Assembly (NCBI GenBank): GCA_964592475.1
Contig: CAZQEZ010000011.1
Location: 1 to 50,631 of the forward strand
Origin: CAZQEZ01 sp964592475
Lineage (GTDB): Bacteria; Bacteroidota; Bacteroidia; Cytophagales; Cyclobacteriaceae
Direction of reading: 5' to 3'
DNA: 50,631 bases
Shown piece after piece: positions 25,513 to 33,806 of this stretch; position 1 is the stretch's first letter; each line of letters begins with the position of its first letter. The position numbers and the translations under genes are program-made. The notes beneath the pieces were generated by a model. The model searched no databases. It was not told where the DNA came from and saw nothing but the letters and a program-made list of their open reading frames with translations.

Positions 25513-26145
25513 ATGCCAATAATTAAACATGTAAAAGTAAATGAAAGTAGCAGTTGGTGCTTATGGCACATTGAAGAAGACGAAAAAATGCTTTGGCAAC
25601 AACTTGAGTTACCTTCCATTCCTTCAGATTTTTCTACCATAAGCAATTCAACTAAGAAGCTTGAATGGATGGCTTCGCGTTTATCACTTAAGTATTTAAT
25701 TAATTTGCATGGCTGTTCTTTTGGTCCTATTTACAAAGATGACTTCGGAAAACCGTTTTTTTCTACAGAACATCATATTTCCTTGGCTCATTCCTATCCT
25801 TATGCCGCTGCTATTTTTAATTACCACTTGCCTACCGGTATTGATTTAGAAAAAGTGCAACCAAAACTTATAAAAGTAGCTCATAAATATTTAAACCCGC
25901 ATGAAATTGCCGATGTGAAAGAGGATGCAACCAAAGCATGCGTGTATTGGACAGCTAAAGAAGCACTATTTAAAATGCACGGCCGTAAAAGAATAAGTTT
26001 TAAAGAACACCTGGCTATTGCACCTTTTCATTTACAACCTAGTGGCATAATAACAGCTAACGCCATGATTGATAATAAAAAATTACATCATGAAATTCAA
26101 TATTTTAAGATTGAGGAATATTATCTTAGCATTTGCCTGGCTTGA
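25513..26145 (+). CDS. 4'-phosphopantetheinyl transferase, Sfp type
   Basis: 210 residues. It transfers the phosphopantetheine arm of CoA to a Ser of carrier proteins. Visible family motifs: the SLAHS substrate-binding motif (90-94), the metal-binding GIDLEKV (Asp111, Glu113), and WTAKEALFKMHG (146-157) with Glu150 and Lys154. The length agrees with the Sfp/Gsp subfamily, which serves secondary-metabolite or fatty-acid carriers. No synthase genes lie nearby, so this may be the housekeeping enzyme of the cell. It converges on the TPR gene with a two-base gap and no visible terminator. Confidence 0.9.
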   Translation: MPIIKHVKVNESSSWCLWHIEEDEKMLWQQLELPSIPSDFSTISNSTKKLEWMASRLSLKYLINLHGCSFGPIYKDDFGKPFFSTEHHISLAHSYPYAAAIFNYHLPTGIDLEKVQPKLIKVAHKYLNPHEIADVKEDATKACVYWTAKEALFKMHGRKRISFKEHLAIAPFHLQPSGIITANAMIDNKKLHHEIQYFKIEEYYLSICLA

Positions 26146-26147
26146 AA

Positions 26148-27437
26148 TTATTTTTGTTCAATAGCTGTGCAATACTTTTGAAGTGTCTTATTAGCCACTT
26201 CTAATCCCGATTGGCTGGCCACTTGAAAATCCTGGCAAGCAGCTGACTTTTTACCTAAGCGATAACGACAAATTCCTCGATTAAAATAATAATTTTCATC
26301 ATCCGCTAATGACAAAGAAAGGGTATATAACCTTTCTGCTGCAATATAATTTTTGAGGTGATAATTAGCGTTTGCTTGATAGCCGTAAACCAATGCTGCC
26401 TCGGCACCTTGCTGTTGCGCCAGCTCAAAATTTTTCAGAGCCTTACGATGTTGCCCTAGTTTCTCGAGTGCTAGTCCACGATTTAGCAATACATCTACAT
26501 CTCGAGGCATTAATTGGTAAGCCGAATCAAAATCAGCAAATGCTTTATGAAATTGTTGTTCTTCGTACCAAAGTACGCCCCTGTTAATATAAGCCTCTGC
26601 CAACTGGCTATTTTGTTTTATTGCATTAGTGTAAGAATCAATCATTACCTCATTGGATGACTTATCATTTTTTAAGGTTAAATTAAATATTGCTTCCTGG
26701 TTCCAGGGATTCATTCGTAAAGCTTGTTTAAAATTTTGCTCCGCTTGCAAAGGTTTATCCATCTGCTCGCAGGCCAGACCCTTATTCACAAAGTAATCAG
26801 ATACAGCGTTTATCTCTATGGCATAATCAAAATCATTAATAGCTTCAGCAAAATTTTGCTTAGCCATGAGACATTGACCGCGCAAGTTATAAAAGTCAGC
26901 TTTTTGTGTTTGTAGGGTATAAATCCCTGTCGTTCCAATAGCTTCTCCGGCAGCTTGTTTACTTTTTCTTTTGTAAAAAACGGCATTGGTAGTACCCACG
27001 GGTTCTTCTATTAACTGAGTAATGGCCTCAATACATGCTGAATAATTTCCAATTTGTAGGTGCAAGAGAGCAATTTTAAATTTCGCTTCCTTATTGTTCT
27101 CATCCTGTCTTTCTACGGTTTCATAATCTATTAAAGCACCTACAAAATCCTCTTTAGCTTCCTTAACTGCTGCACGAGTAAAGTAGGCATCCGGAAAAAA
27201 CGGCTTTAGATGGATCGCATAATTTAATTTTTCAATAGACTTTTTCAATTGGCCGCCTACATATAAATCATGACCACTTTCATAAAGTTGCTGAGCCTTA
27301 TTATTTTTTTCTGATAAGGAGCTAGCCTCGTAAAGTAGCGCCATGCTGTCGGTTTGAGCAACAACATGAATACAAGCGAATGAGAAAATTATAGTAAGTA
27401 AAAACTTCAAAATTAATTTTTTTAACGATTCTGACAA
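26148..27437 (-). CDS. Exported TPR-repeat protein
   Basis: 429 residues. Signal peptide through CIHVVAQ (about residue 28), then nearly continuous tetratricopeptide repeats from about 45 to 420, with repeat cores such as AIHLKPFFPDAYFTRAAVKE, AYINRGVLWYEEQQFHKAF and VDVLLNRGLALEKLGQHRKA. Probably a periplasmic interaction scaffold. The start is forced to be non-ATG: a stop codon lies two codons before TTG 27437 and the next Met comes after the signal peptide. TTG at 27410 (giving MKFLLTIIFSF...) is an equally good start. Monocistronic. Confidence 0.85.
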   Translation of the reverse strand: MSESLKKLILKFLLTIIFSFACIHVVAQTDSMALLYEASSLSEKNNKAQQLYESGHDLYVGGQLKKSIEKLNYAIHLKPFFPDAYFTRAAVKEAKEDFVGALIDYETVERQDENNKEAKFKIALLHLQIGNYSACIEAITQLIEEPVGTTNAVFYKRKSKQAAGEAIGTTGIYTLQTQKADFYNLRGQCLMAKQNFAEAINDFDYAIEINAVSDYFVNKGLACEQMDKPLQAEQNFKQALRMNPWNQEAIFNLTLKNDKSSNEVMIDSYTNAIKQNSQLAEAYINRGVLWYEEQQFHKAFADFDSAYQLMPRDVDVLLNRGLALEKLGQHRKALKNFELAQQQGAEAALVYGYQANANYHLKNYIAAERLYTLSLSLADDENYYFNRGICRYRLGKKSAACQDFQVASQSGLEVANKTLQKYCTAIEQK

Positions 27438-27514
27438 TTTTCAGTTATGTAACTAACGAATATAAATGCACCCACAGTTCCTGAATTATACAACTGATTT
27501 TTAAATAAAATAAT

Positions 27515-28039
27515 ATGAATTTTTCATTTACTTATGAAGAAGTAACCGACCTTGCCAACTTCTATGTGATAGAAGAAAAAAACAATGAAAAAATGGAGCT
27601 TCATCTGGAGCCCATTGATTCTGGCTTCAGAATTAATATTATAAAATTTAAGGTCTCGTTCATTACTATTAAAAGCAAGATTGATCTAAAGCTGGAAAGT
27701 TTTGATGGTAAAAACCTGGTGGTAAGTATACACTTTAAAAACCTCTTTTTTGAATTGGTTAAAAAAGTGGTATTTGTTGTTTTTCTAAATTTGCTTAAAG
27801 AGAAATTAATGGATCAGGAAAGAGATATTGATCTTTCTGACCATATTCACTTCGGCACGTCAAAAATTGATATAGAAATAAATAAAATTTTTGAATTGAT
27901 GAAAATACCTATGCATTTACACGCGGTAAATGATTACCGCAAGCAAGTAGATATCAAATTTACCGTGATGAAATATAAAAAATTATTGGAAAATGAACCA
28001 CAGCAGATTTCAGAAAATGTAGAGGATAATATTAAATAG
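27515..28039 (+). CDS. Hypothetical protein, beta-rich with hydrophobic centre
   Basis: 174 residues, not recognised. No signal peptide. The first 75 residues alternate short strands (MELHLEPIDSGFRINIIKFKVSFITI is the core). A hydrophobic stretch near 75-95 (FFELVKKVVFVVFLNLL) could be an amphipathic or membrane-associated helix. The C-terminal third has a basic segment followed by an acidic tail. Coding is supported by normal codon use and by a strong terminator built on its stop codon. It starts divergently from the TPR gene. Confidence 0.6.
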   Translation: MNFSFTYEEVTDLANFYVIEEKNNEKMELHLEPIDSGFRINIIKFKVSFITIKSKIDLKLESFDGKNLVVSIHFKNLFFELVKKVVFVVFLNLLKEKLMDQERDIDLSDHIHFGTSKIDIEINKIFELMKIPMHLHAVNDYRKQVDIKFTVMKYKKLLENEPQQISENVEDNIK

Positions 28040-28064
28040 GCTGCCTAAACAGCCTATTTTTTTT
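28034..28064. terminator. Terminator between the 27515 gene and the sigma factor gene
   Basis: Perfect 10-bp stem AAATAGGCTG/CAGCCTATTT (28034-28043 with 28050-28059), 6-nt loop, then eight T on the plus strand. The stop codon lies in the left arm. It could also work, less well, for the convergent sigma factor gene. Confidence 0.85.
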
Positions 28065-28076
28065 ATTGAATTCAAA

Positions 28077-28586
28077 TTAATTCTTTCTATAGATAGCTAA
28101 TTCTTCTTTTAATTCCTTTCTGGCAATGTGAATTCTATTTTTTACTGTACCAATAGGAATCCCTAATTTATCGGCTATTTCATGATATTTAAAGCCTTTA
28201 AAGTGCATCATGAATGGAATTTTATGCACATCTTCTAAATTTTCTACTGCATCTTTGATATCATCCATTACAAATTTATTTTCCCCCATATTACCTGTTA
28301 CATAACTTTTATTATTGAGGTAATGCAAATTATCCGTGGTGTCAATAAATGTATTTCGACGAACCATCTTTTGATAATTAGTAATGAAAGTATTTTTCAT
28401 GATTGTATAGAGCCAAGCTTTCAAATTGGTACCATATTTAAACTTGTCTTTATTGGAAATAGCTTTCAACCTGGTCTCTTGAAGCAGATCGTCAGCGTCT
28501 TCCATGTCTTGAGTAAACTTTAAAGCATGAAATCTAAGGTCGTGAGTTTTTTCATTAACAGTATAGCTGAATTCTTGTAAAGTCAT
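28077..28586 (-). CDS. ECF-type RNA polymerase sigma factor
   Basis: 169 residues, two-domain sigma-70 of the ECF group. Region 2: ALKFTQDMEDADDLLQETRL (core-binding) and FKYGTNLKAWLYTIMKNTFI (-10 recognition). The linker covers about 80-110. Region 4: HKIPFMMHFKGFKYHEIADKLGIPIGTVKNRIHIARKELK with a helix-turn-helix. No anti-sigma gene or membrane protein is adjacent, so control is not by the usual neighbouring anti-sigma. Bacteroidota carry widely conserved orphan ECF factors of this size. Start ATG 28586. Confidence 0.93.
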   Translation of the reverse strand: MTLQEFSYTVNEKTHDLRFHALKFTQDMEDADDLLQETRLKAISNKDKFKYGTNLKAWLYTIMKNTFITNYQKMVRRNTFIDTTDNLHYLNNKSYVTGNMGENKFVMDDIKDAVENLEDVHKIPFMMHFKGFKYHEIADKLGIPIGTVKNRIHIARKELKEELAIYRKN

Positions 28587-28746
28587 AAAAATATCGATTT
28601 AAAAAATAATTAAAAAATAGCGCGAATATTATCTTTTACGATAAAATTAGCCAATGGTTTCATTAAACGCGGTTTTTATTATAATTAATCAAAATAAAAC
28701 AAATCTTCTCCTATTGATATTACTTTCTTAAATCAACTTATTTAAA

Positions 28747-29097
28747 ATGAAGGTAATTAAAGTAATTGATCATTATATGCTCGAAATTGATAAAGGTACT
28801 GAGGATGGCATTGCACCTGGTCATCAATTTGAACTGTACAAGATAGATGAGCATTCTTCTGAAATTAATAAAGGCATTGGCGAAATAGTAGAAGTAAAAA
28901 AAAATAGCGCTTTGTTAAAATCAATTCAGCAGAAAGTAGGTGGTAAAAAATCAATTATAAAAACAGGAAGTGGTGAGGCATTTACCGAATATTCAGATGC
29001 ACAAGACTTGACTCAAAACGTGGAGTCCGGAGCACCCTCAGTTCCATTTAGCAATCCATCTATTGGAGATCTGGTAAAACCACATTTGCGTAATTGA
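28747..29097 (+). CDS. Small protein with FlgT C-terminal-like strand pattern
   Basis: 116 residues, no signal peptide or membrane segment. The first half, VIDHYMLEIDKGTEDGIAPG then FELYKIDEHSSEINKGIGEI and VVEVKKNSALLKS-like strands, matches the pattern of small beta domains of the FlgT C-terminal type (value retention/GTxDGIxxGxxFxVY), which sit in CsgG- and flagellar-associated proteins. The C-terminal half is low-complexity with Ser, Asn and Pro. Function unknown; the fold suggestion is by pattern only. About 200 bases separate it from the catabolic cluster that follows. Confidence 0.6.
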   Translation: MKVIKVIDHYMLEIDKGTEDGIAPGHQFELYKIDEHSSEINKGIGEIVEVKKNSALLKSIQQKVGGKKSIIKTGSGEAFTEYSDAQDLTQNVESGAPSVPFSNPSIGDLVKPHLRN

Positions 29098-29243
29098 TTG
29101 TTAGTTTGTAACCTGAGGTTATGCGAAAGGTAGAAAATAACATTTATTATTTATTTTCAGCTTTATAAAAAACTTCCTCGGGGAATAATGAAAAGCCACG
29201 GCTGGATTTATAAAAAAATATAAAATAAAAGTTTTTAATTTCA

Positions 29244-29251
29244 TATTTTTG
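29244..29251 (+). promoter_or_regulatory. -7 element for the uronate catabolic operon
   Basis: TATTTTTG (TAnnTTTG), about 46 bases before ATG 29298. No clean TTTG at the -33 position, which suggests dependence on an activator. The next five genes follow without a terminator. Confidence 0.4.
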
Positions 29252-29297
29252 AGTTGTTTAAATTTAACATTACATTTTTTAATAGTTCAATATATAA

Positions 29298-30680
29298 ATG
29301 ATCAAAATAGACAATCAACTCAAGCCCAATGATCTAACGCGATACCTCGAAAAATTTTGGCGCCTATCTGCAGCAAAAATTAATAATATTAAAAATAATT
29401 ATGATGCCTCTAAGGGTTCTCCGGTTTTTACTGCTGCAGGCAAATATACTACCAGGGGATGGACCGAATGGACCCAGGGATTCCAATATGGTAGTGCTAT
29501 CCTTCAATTTGATGCTACCGGAGACAAAGAATTTTTGGCATCAGGTCGGGAAGACACCATTAAGCTAATGGCACCACATGTAAGCCATTTTGGAGTACAC
29601 GACCATGGCTTCAACAATGTAAGTACCTATGGCAATTTGCTTCGATTGATGAACGAGGGAAAAATTGAGTACAATGAATATGAAAAGCATTTTTACGAAA
29701 TAGCGCTTAAGGTATCAGGGTCAGTGCAAGCCAGGCGCTGGACAAATATTAAAGATGGTGGTTTTATCCATTCTTTCAATGGGCCACATTCATTGTTTGT
29801 TGATACTATTCGTACTTGCCGTGCATTGGCAGTCAGTCATATCTTGGGCCATGAGCTAATGGAAGATAATGATAGAAAGGTTAATCTTCTTCATCGCCTT
29901 ATCCAGCATGGCATTAGTACAGCACGTTATTCTATATACTATGGCGAAGAACGTGATAGCTACGATGAGTGGGGTCGTACCGCTCACGAAAGCATTTTTA
30001 ATACCAACGATGGTAATTTCCGTTGCCCCAATGCCCAGCAAGGCTATTCTGGCTTTACTACCTGGACACGCGGCTTGGCCTGGGCCATGGCTGGCTTTCC
30101 TGAAGAACTTGAGTTTTTAGATACACTTCCTGAAATAGAATTTGAAGGCCTTGGTTTTAATAAAGAAGAAGTTAAAGCCATCTTTTTAAAAGCAGCCAAA
30201 GCGACCTGCGACTTTTATATAGCCAATAGTACTACCGATGGAATAACCTATTGGGATTGTGGTGCGCCTAACTTGCATAAATTGGACAACTATCTTGACA
30301 AACCCGCTGACCCTTACAATGATTTTGAACCGGTAGACAGCTCCGCCTCGGCTATTGGTGCGCAAGGCTTACTCAGGTTAGCCAATTATCTGGAAAAGCA
30401 GCAAGATGATGATGCCGCTACCTATTTTCAAGCGGGACTCACCGTACTGAAAACTTTATTACAAGAACCCTATTTAAGCACAAACGAAAATCATCAAGGC
30501 TTACTCTTGCATAGTATTTATCATCGGCCCAATGGATGGGACTTTATACCCAAAGGAAGTAAAATCCCTAATGGTGAATCAAGTATGTGGGGGGATTATC
30601 ATATTCGAGAAGTGGCGCTTTATGTTCAGCGACTGATCAATCAAGACCCTTACTACACTTTTTTTAATAAAATCAGATAA
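29298..30680 (+). CDS. GH88-like unsaturated glucuronyl/uronyl hydrolase
   Basis: 460 residues, (alpha/alpha)6-barrel glycosidase of the GH88/GH105 type. It hydrates the 4,5 double bond of unsaturated uronic acids at the non-reducing end of lyase products, which releases a keto-uronate. The two catalytic Asp of GH88 correspond to Asp102 (HDHGF) and Asp169 (FVDTIRTCRAL). Other family segments are QGYSGFTTWTRGLAWAMAGF near 252, DSSASAIGAQGLLRL near 348, and SSMWGDYHIREVAL near 430. There is no signal peptide, so it acts in the cytoplasm on imported oligosaccharides. First gene of an operon with a TIM-barrel isomerase, Gfo/Idh/MocA dehydrogenase, SDR and symporter. Confidence 0.8.
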   Translation: MIKIDNQLKPNDLTRYLEKFWRLSAAKINNIKNNYDASKGSPVFTAAGKYTTRGWTEWTQGFQYGSAILQFDATGDKEFLASGREDTIKLMAPHVSHFGVHDHGFNNVSTYGNLLRLMNEGKIEYNEYEKHFYEIALKVSGSVQARRWTNIKDGGFIHSFNGPHSLFVDTIRTCRALAVSHILGHELMEDNDRKVNLLHRLIQHGISTARYSIYYGEERDSYDEWGRTAHESIFNTNDGNFRCPNAQQGYSGFTTWTRGLAWAMAGFPEELEFLDTLPEIEFEGLGFNKEEVKAIFLKAAKATCDFYIANSTTDGITYWDCGAPNLHKLDNYLDKPADPYNDFEPVDSSASAIGAQGLLRLANYLEKQQDDDAATYFQAGLTVLKTLLQEPYLSTNENHQGLLLHSIYHRPNGWDFIPKGSKIPNGESSMWGDYHIREVALYVQRLINQDPYYTFFNKIR

Positions 30681-30687
30681 TTTAGTA

Positions 30688-31521
30688 ATGGTCAATTCGA
30701 AGAAAGATTATAGCAAATTGTGCATCCATACTATTACTAATAAGCCTTGGTCGCTGGCCGAAGCAGTGGACAACTATGCCGAGGCAGGAGTTAAAGGCAT
30801 TACCGTATGGCAAAATGCAGTACCAGATAAAAACTTTAAAGCTGCCGGCAATAGCATTAGAGCCAATGGCTTAGCAATAATTTCCTATTGCCGAGGTGGT
30901 TTTTTCTCAGACCCTGATGCTGAAAAAAGAGCTCATGCCATAGAAGAAAATAAAAAAATGATTGCCGAAGCATCAGAAATTGGTGCACCTGTTTTGGTAT
31001 TGGTTTGTGGTAGCTCCCCTACTCAATCCTTGAAAGATTCGCGAACACAAATAAAAGAAGGCATAGAGGCACTACTGCCAATGGCACAAAATGAAGGGGT
31101 GAAATTAGCCATAGAACCCCTTCACCCGATGTATGCCGACAACCGCTCGGCCATTAATACTTTGGGGCAAGCCAATGATTTGGCCGAATATTTCAATTCT
31201 CCATGGATAGGTGTGGCGGTAGATGTATACCATCTTTGGTGGGACCCTGACCTGGAAAAGGAAATTGCGCGATGTGGCCGTAATGATAATTTGCTGGCTT
31301 ACCATATTTGCGATTGGAAAATACCCACCACTGATTTGTTGTTGGATCGTGGCCTGATGGGTGAAGGATGTATTCCATTGAAAAGAATAAAAAAATGGGT
31401 AGAGTCAGCTGGTTTTGAAGGTTATCATGAAGTGGAAATTTTCTCTAGTCATTATTGGCAAATGGATCAGGGAAAGTTTTTAGAACAAATAACGGAAGCT
31501 TATGAAAAGCATTGCTTATAA
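30688..31521 (+). CDS. Sugar isomerase/epimerase-like TIM-barrel protein
   Basis: 277 residues, xylose isomerase-like TIM barrel (AP endonuclease 2 superfamily). Conserved metal ligands are seen at strand ends: Glu in KLAIEPLHP, Asp in VAVDVYHLWW, His in LLAYHICDW and Glu in YHEVEIFSS, with the extra His of VYH. Relatives isomerise or epimerise sugars and inosose, or cleave 3-keto-glycosides by elimination; which one cannot be decided here. No signal peptide. It starts 7 bases after the GH88-like stop, so co-translated. The neighbouring Gfo/Idh dehydrogenase makes a 3-keto-sugar pathway plausible (inference). Confidence 0.8.
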   Translation: MVNSKKDYSKLCIHTITNKPWSLAEAVDNYAEAGVKGITVWQNAVPDKNFKAAGNSIRANGLAIISYCRGGFFSDPDAEKRAHAIEENKKMIAEASEIGAPVLVLVCGSSPTQSLKDSRTQIKEGIEALLPMAQNEGVKLAIEPLHPMYADNRSAINTLGQANDLAEYFNSPWIGVAVDVYHLWWDPDLEKEIARCGRNDNLLAYHICDWKIPTTDLLLDRGLMGEGCIPLKRIKKWVESAGFEGYHEVEIFSSHYWQMDQGKFLEQITEAYEKHCL

Positions 31522-31577
31522 TTATAAATCCGATTTACTATAAAACGAGGATAAAAAACATTAAAAAAGATACATTT

Positions 31578-32723
31578 ATGAAAGAACATAAGGTAGGCAT
31601 CATCATGAATGGAGTAACCGGCCGAATGGGCACCAATCAGCATTTGATGCGATCAATTGTGGAGATAATAAAACAAGGTGGTGTAAAAATCAGCAATGAG
31701 GAAACCATCATGCCCGAACCGATATTAGTAGGGCGGAATCCACATAAATTGGAAAATCTATGTAAAAGATCAGGGATAGAAAAAATGACAACCAACCTGA
31801 AGGAGGCTTTAGCTGATTCAGGCAACAGCATTTATTTTGATTCTCAAACTACCGGCAGAAGAGCTGAAGGGGTAAGTTTGGCGGTGGATGCAGGAAAACA
31901 CGTGTATTGTGAAAAACCAATTGCCGTGGATACTGTAACAGCCATGGAGTTGTATCAAATGTGTGAAAGAGCCGGTTTAAAAAATGGTGTAGTGCAGGAT
32001 AAATTGTGGTTGCCCGGCATGCTCAAACTTAACCGCTTGATAGAAAACGGCTTTTTCGGTGAAATAATTTCTGTAAGGGGGGAATTCGGATACTGGGTTT
32101 TTGAAGGACACTCTGTACCTTCTCAGCGGCCATCCTGGAATTATAAGCGTGAAGAAGACGGAGGAATAATCGTGGATATGCTGTGCCATTGGCGCTATGT
32201 ATTAGATAAGATTTTTGGTAAGGTAAAAGCTGTTAGTTGCTTGGGCGCAACTCATATCAAAGAGCGAATTGATGAACAAGGCAATGCCTATAAGTGTACT
32301 GCCGATGATTCTGCTTATGCAACTTTTGAATTAGAAGGTGGAGTAATTGCCCATTTCAATTCTTCCTGGGCAGTAAGAGTACGAAGGGATGATTTACTCA
32401 CAATTCAGGTAGATGGTACTAAAGGGTCTGCCGTAGCCGGACTACGTGAAGTGTATACCCAACACTATGGCAATACTCCCAGGCCGGTTTGGAATCCGGA
32501 CATAGAACAGCCAATAGATTTTATGGCAGGTTGGCTAAAAGTTCCCGACCAAGAAATATATGATAACGCTTTTAAAGCTCAATGGGAATTATTCCTTAAG
32601 CACGTGGTGAAAGATGACCCTTTTCCCTGGACTTTGAAAGAAGGGGCAAAAGGAGTGCAACTGGCAGAGGCCGGCCTGGATAGCTGGCAGCGAAAGGCCT
32701 GGGTACAAATAGACGATTTGTAA
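31578..32723 (+). CDS. Cytoplasmic Gfo/Idh/MocA-family dehydrogenase
   Basis: 381 residues from ATG 31578; the frame back to TTG 31512 overlaps the previous gene and is not family-like. NAD(P)-binding Rossmann start VGIIMNGVTGRMG (residues 6-18), and the catalytic motif CEKPIA at 111-116 with Lys113. The C-terminal domain (about 125-330) contains GGIIVDMLCHWRYVLDKIFG, where His acts in catalysis in relatives. No signal peptide, unlike the Tat-exported paralogues at 11216 and 35339. Probably oxidises or reduces a sugar or keto-uronate released by the operon's hydrolase; the substrate is unknown. It lies 56 bases after the TIM-barrel gene. Confidence 0.87.
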   Translation: MKEHKVGIIMNGVTGRMGTNQHLMRSIVEIIKQGGVKISNEETIMPEPILVGRNPHKLENLCKRSGIEKMTTNLKEALADSGNSIYFDSQTTGRRAEGVSLAVDAGKHVYCEKPIAVDTVTAMELYQMCERAGLKNGVVQDKLWLPGMLKLNRLIENGFFGEIISVRGEFGYWVFEGHSVPSQRPSWNYKREEDGGIIVDMLCHWRYVLDKIFGKVKAVSCLGATHIKERIDEQGNAYKCTADDSAYATFELEGGVIAHFNSSWAVRVRRDDLLTIQVDGTKGSAVAGLREVYTQHYGNTPRPVWNPDIEQPIDFMAGWLKVPDQEIYDNAFKAQWELFLKHVVKDDPFPWTLKEGAKGVQLAEAGLDSWQRKAWVQIDDL

Positions 32724-32743
32724 ATTAACAAATAACCGAATTA

Positions 32744-33514
32744 ATGAACAAAGTAGCATTAATAACCGGAGGTAGCCGTGGCATAGGATTAGGAATTGCC
32801 GAATGCATGGCAAAAAATGGATTTGATTTGGCAATTAATGGTGTGCGCCCTGAAGATCAAGTGAAGCCAGCATTGCAGAAATTAAAACAATATGGCACAG
32901 AAGTGATCTATTGCCAGGGCAACATTGCCGAAACTGCCGACCGTGACCAGATCATTACTAAAATCAAATCAACCTATGGCAGATTAAACGTGCTGGTAAA
33001 TAACGCCGGGGTTGCACCAAAAGAACGTAATGATATATTGCAAACGAGCGAGGAAAGCTTTGAATACGTAATGAAAATAAATCTGCAAGGTCCGTATTTT
33101 CTTACCCAGCAAGTAGCCAACTGGATGGTGGAACAGAAAAAGACCCATGCTGATTTTTGGGGATCCATTATCAACATTACTTCCATTTCTGCCACCGTGG
33201 CATCTGTAAATCGAGGTGAGTATTGTATTTCTAAAGCAGGATTAGGAATGGTGACAAAGCTTTTTGCTGCCCGCATGGGCGAGTATGATTTGCCCGTGTA
33301 CGAAGTAAGACCTGGCATTATCAAAACAGATATGACGGCAGGTGTTAAGGATAAGTACGATAAACTATTTGCCGAAGGGCTGGCCGTGCAAAAGCGCTGG
33401 GGTAATCCTGAAGATATTGGTAAAGTGGTAGCAGCTTTGAGCCGGGGCGATATGCCCTACAGCACCGGTAGCGTGATAATGGTAGATGGTGGCATGACCG
33501 TACAGCGGCTTTAA
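32744..33514 (+). CDS. SDR-family oxidoreductase
   Basis: 256 residues, classical short-chain dehydrogenase. Cofactor motif TGGSRGIG (8-15), NNAG (86-89), catalytic Ser near 147 (ITSISA) and Y160-CIS-K164. The C-terminus SVIMVDGGM is typical. It resembles 3-oxoacyl-ACP reductase-like SDRs annotated as uronate or sugar dehydrogenases in catabolic operons, where members such as KduD reduce a keto-deoxy-uronate. With the GH88-like hydrolase upstream, a KduD-type step is plausible but not proven. It lies 20 bases after the Gfo/Idh gene. Confidence 0.87.
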   Translation: MNKVALITGGSRGIGLGIAECMAKNGFDLAINGVRPEDQVKPALQKLKQYGTEVIYCQGNIAETADRDQIITKIKSTYGRLNVLVNNAGVAPKERNDILQTSEESFEYVMKINLQGPYFLTQQVANWMVEQKKTHADFWGSIINITSISATVASVNRGEYCISKAGLGMVTKLFAARMGEYDLPVYEVRPGIIKTDMTAGVKDKYDKLFAEGLAVQKRWGNPEDIGKVVAALSRGDMPYSTGSVIMVDGGMTVQRL

Positions 33515-33578
33515 AAAGGGAGGAATGGTGATTGCAGAAGGAAGAGGATAAAAAAATTAAAAACAGAAACCCAAAAGT

Positions 33579-33806
33579 ATGAAAAACATTAAGCACAAGA
33601 GCTGGAAAGCAACCTGTATTGCAGCAATTATATTAGCAACAGTTACTTTTACCCCGCTGGTAATCCCCTACAACCAACTTCAACCCATGCTTGGTAATTT
33701 GCCTTACACTTTGTGGGTAGGCATTTTAATATACTTGGCAATGGTTGTTTTGACCTTCATTGGTACACGGGTTTATCCTGATAACGATAAATCTTCTAAA
33801 TCATGA
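33579..33806 (+). CDS. Small two-helix membrane protein, symporter partner
   Basis: 75 residues with two hydrophobic helices: about 10-30 (CIAAIILATVTFTPLVIP) and about 44-62 (LWVGILIYLAMVVLTFIG). The last 4 bases overlap the symporter start (ATGA), indicating coupled translation. Tiny two-TM proteins of the DUF3311/DUF997 (YhdT-like) kind accompany some sodium:solute symporters (the YhdT-PanF pair is the best known) and this looks like the same arrangement. Its role (assembly, activity or stability of the symporter) is unknown. Confidence 0.7.
   Translation: MKNIKHKSWKATCIAAIILATVTFTPLVIPYNQLQPMLGNLPYTLWVGILIYLAMVVLTFIGTRVYPDNDKSSKS

Noticed and set aside
29109..29121. Small hairpin TAACC-TGA-GGTTA
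   Set aside because: No T run and too short to support a terminator or RNA.
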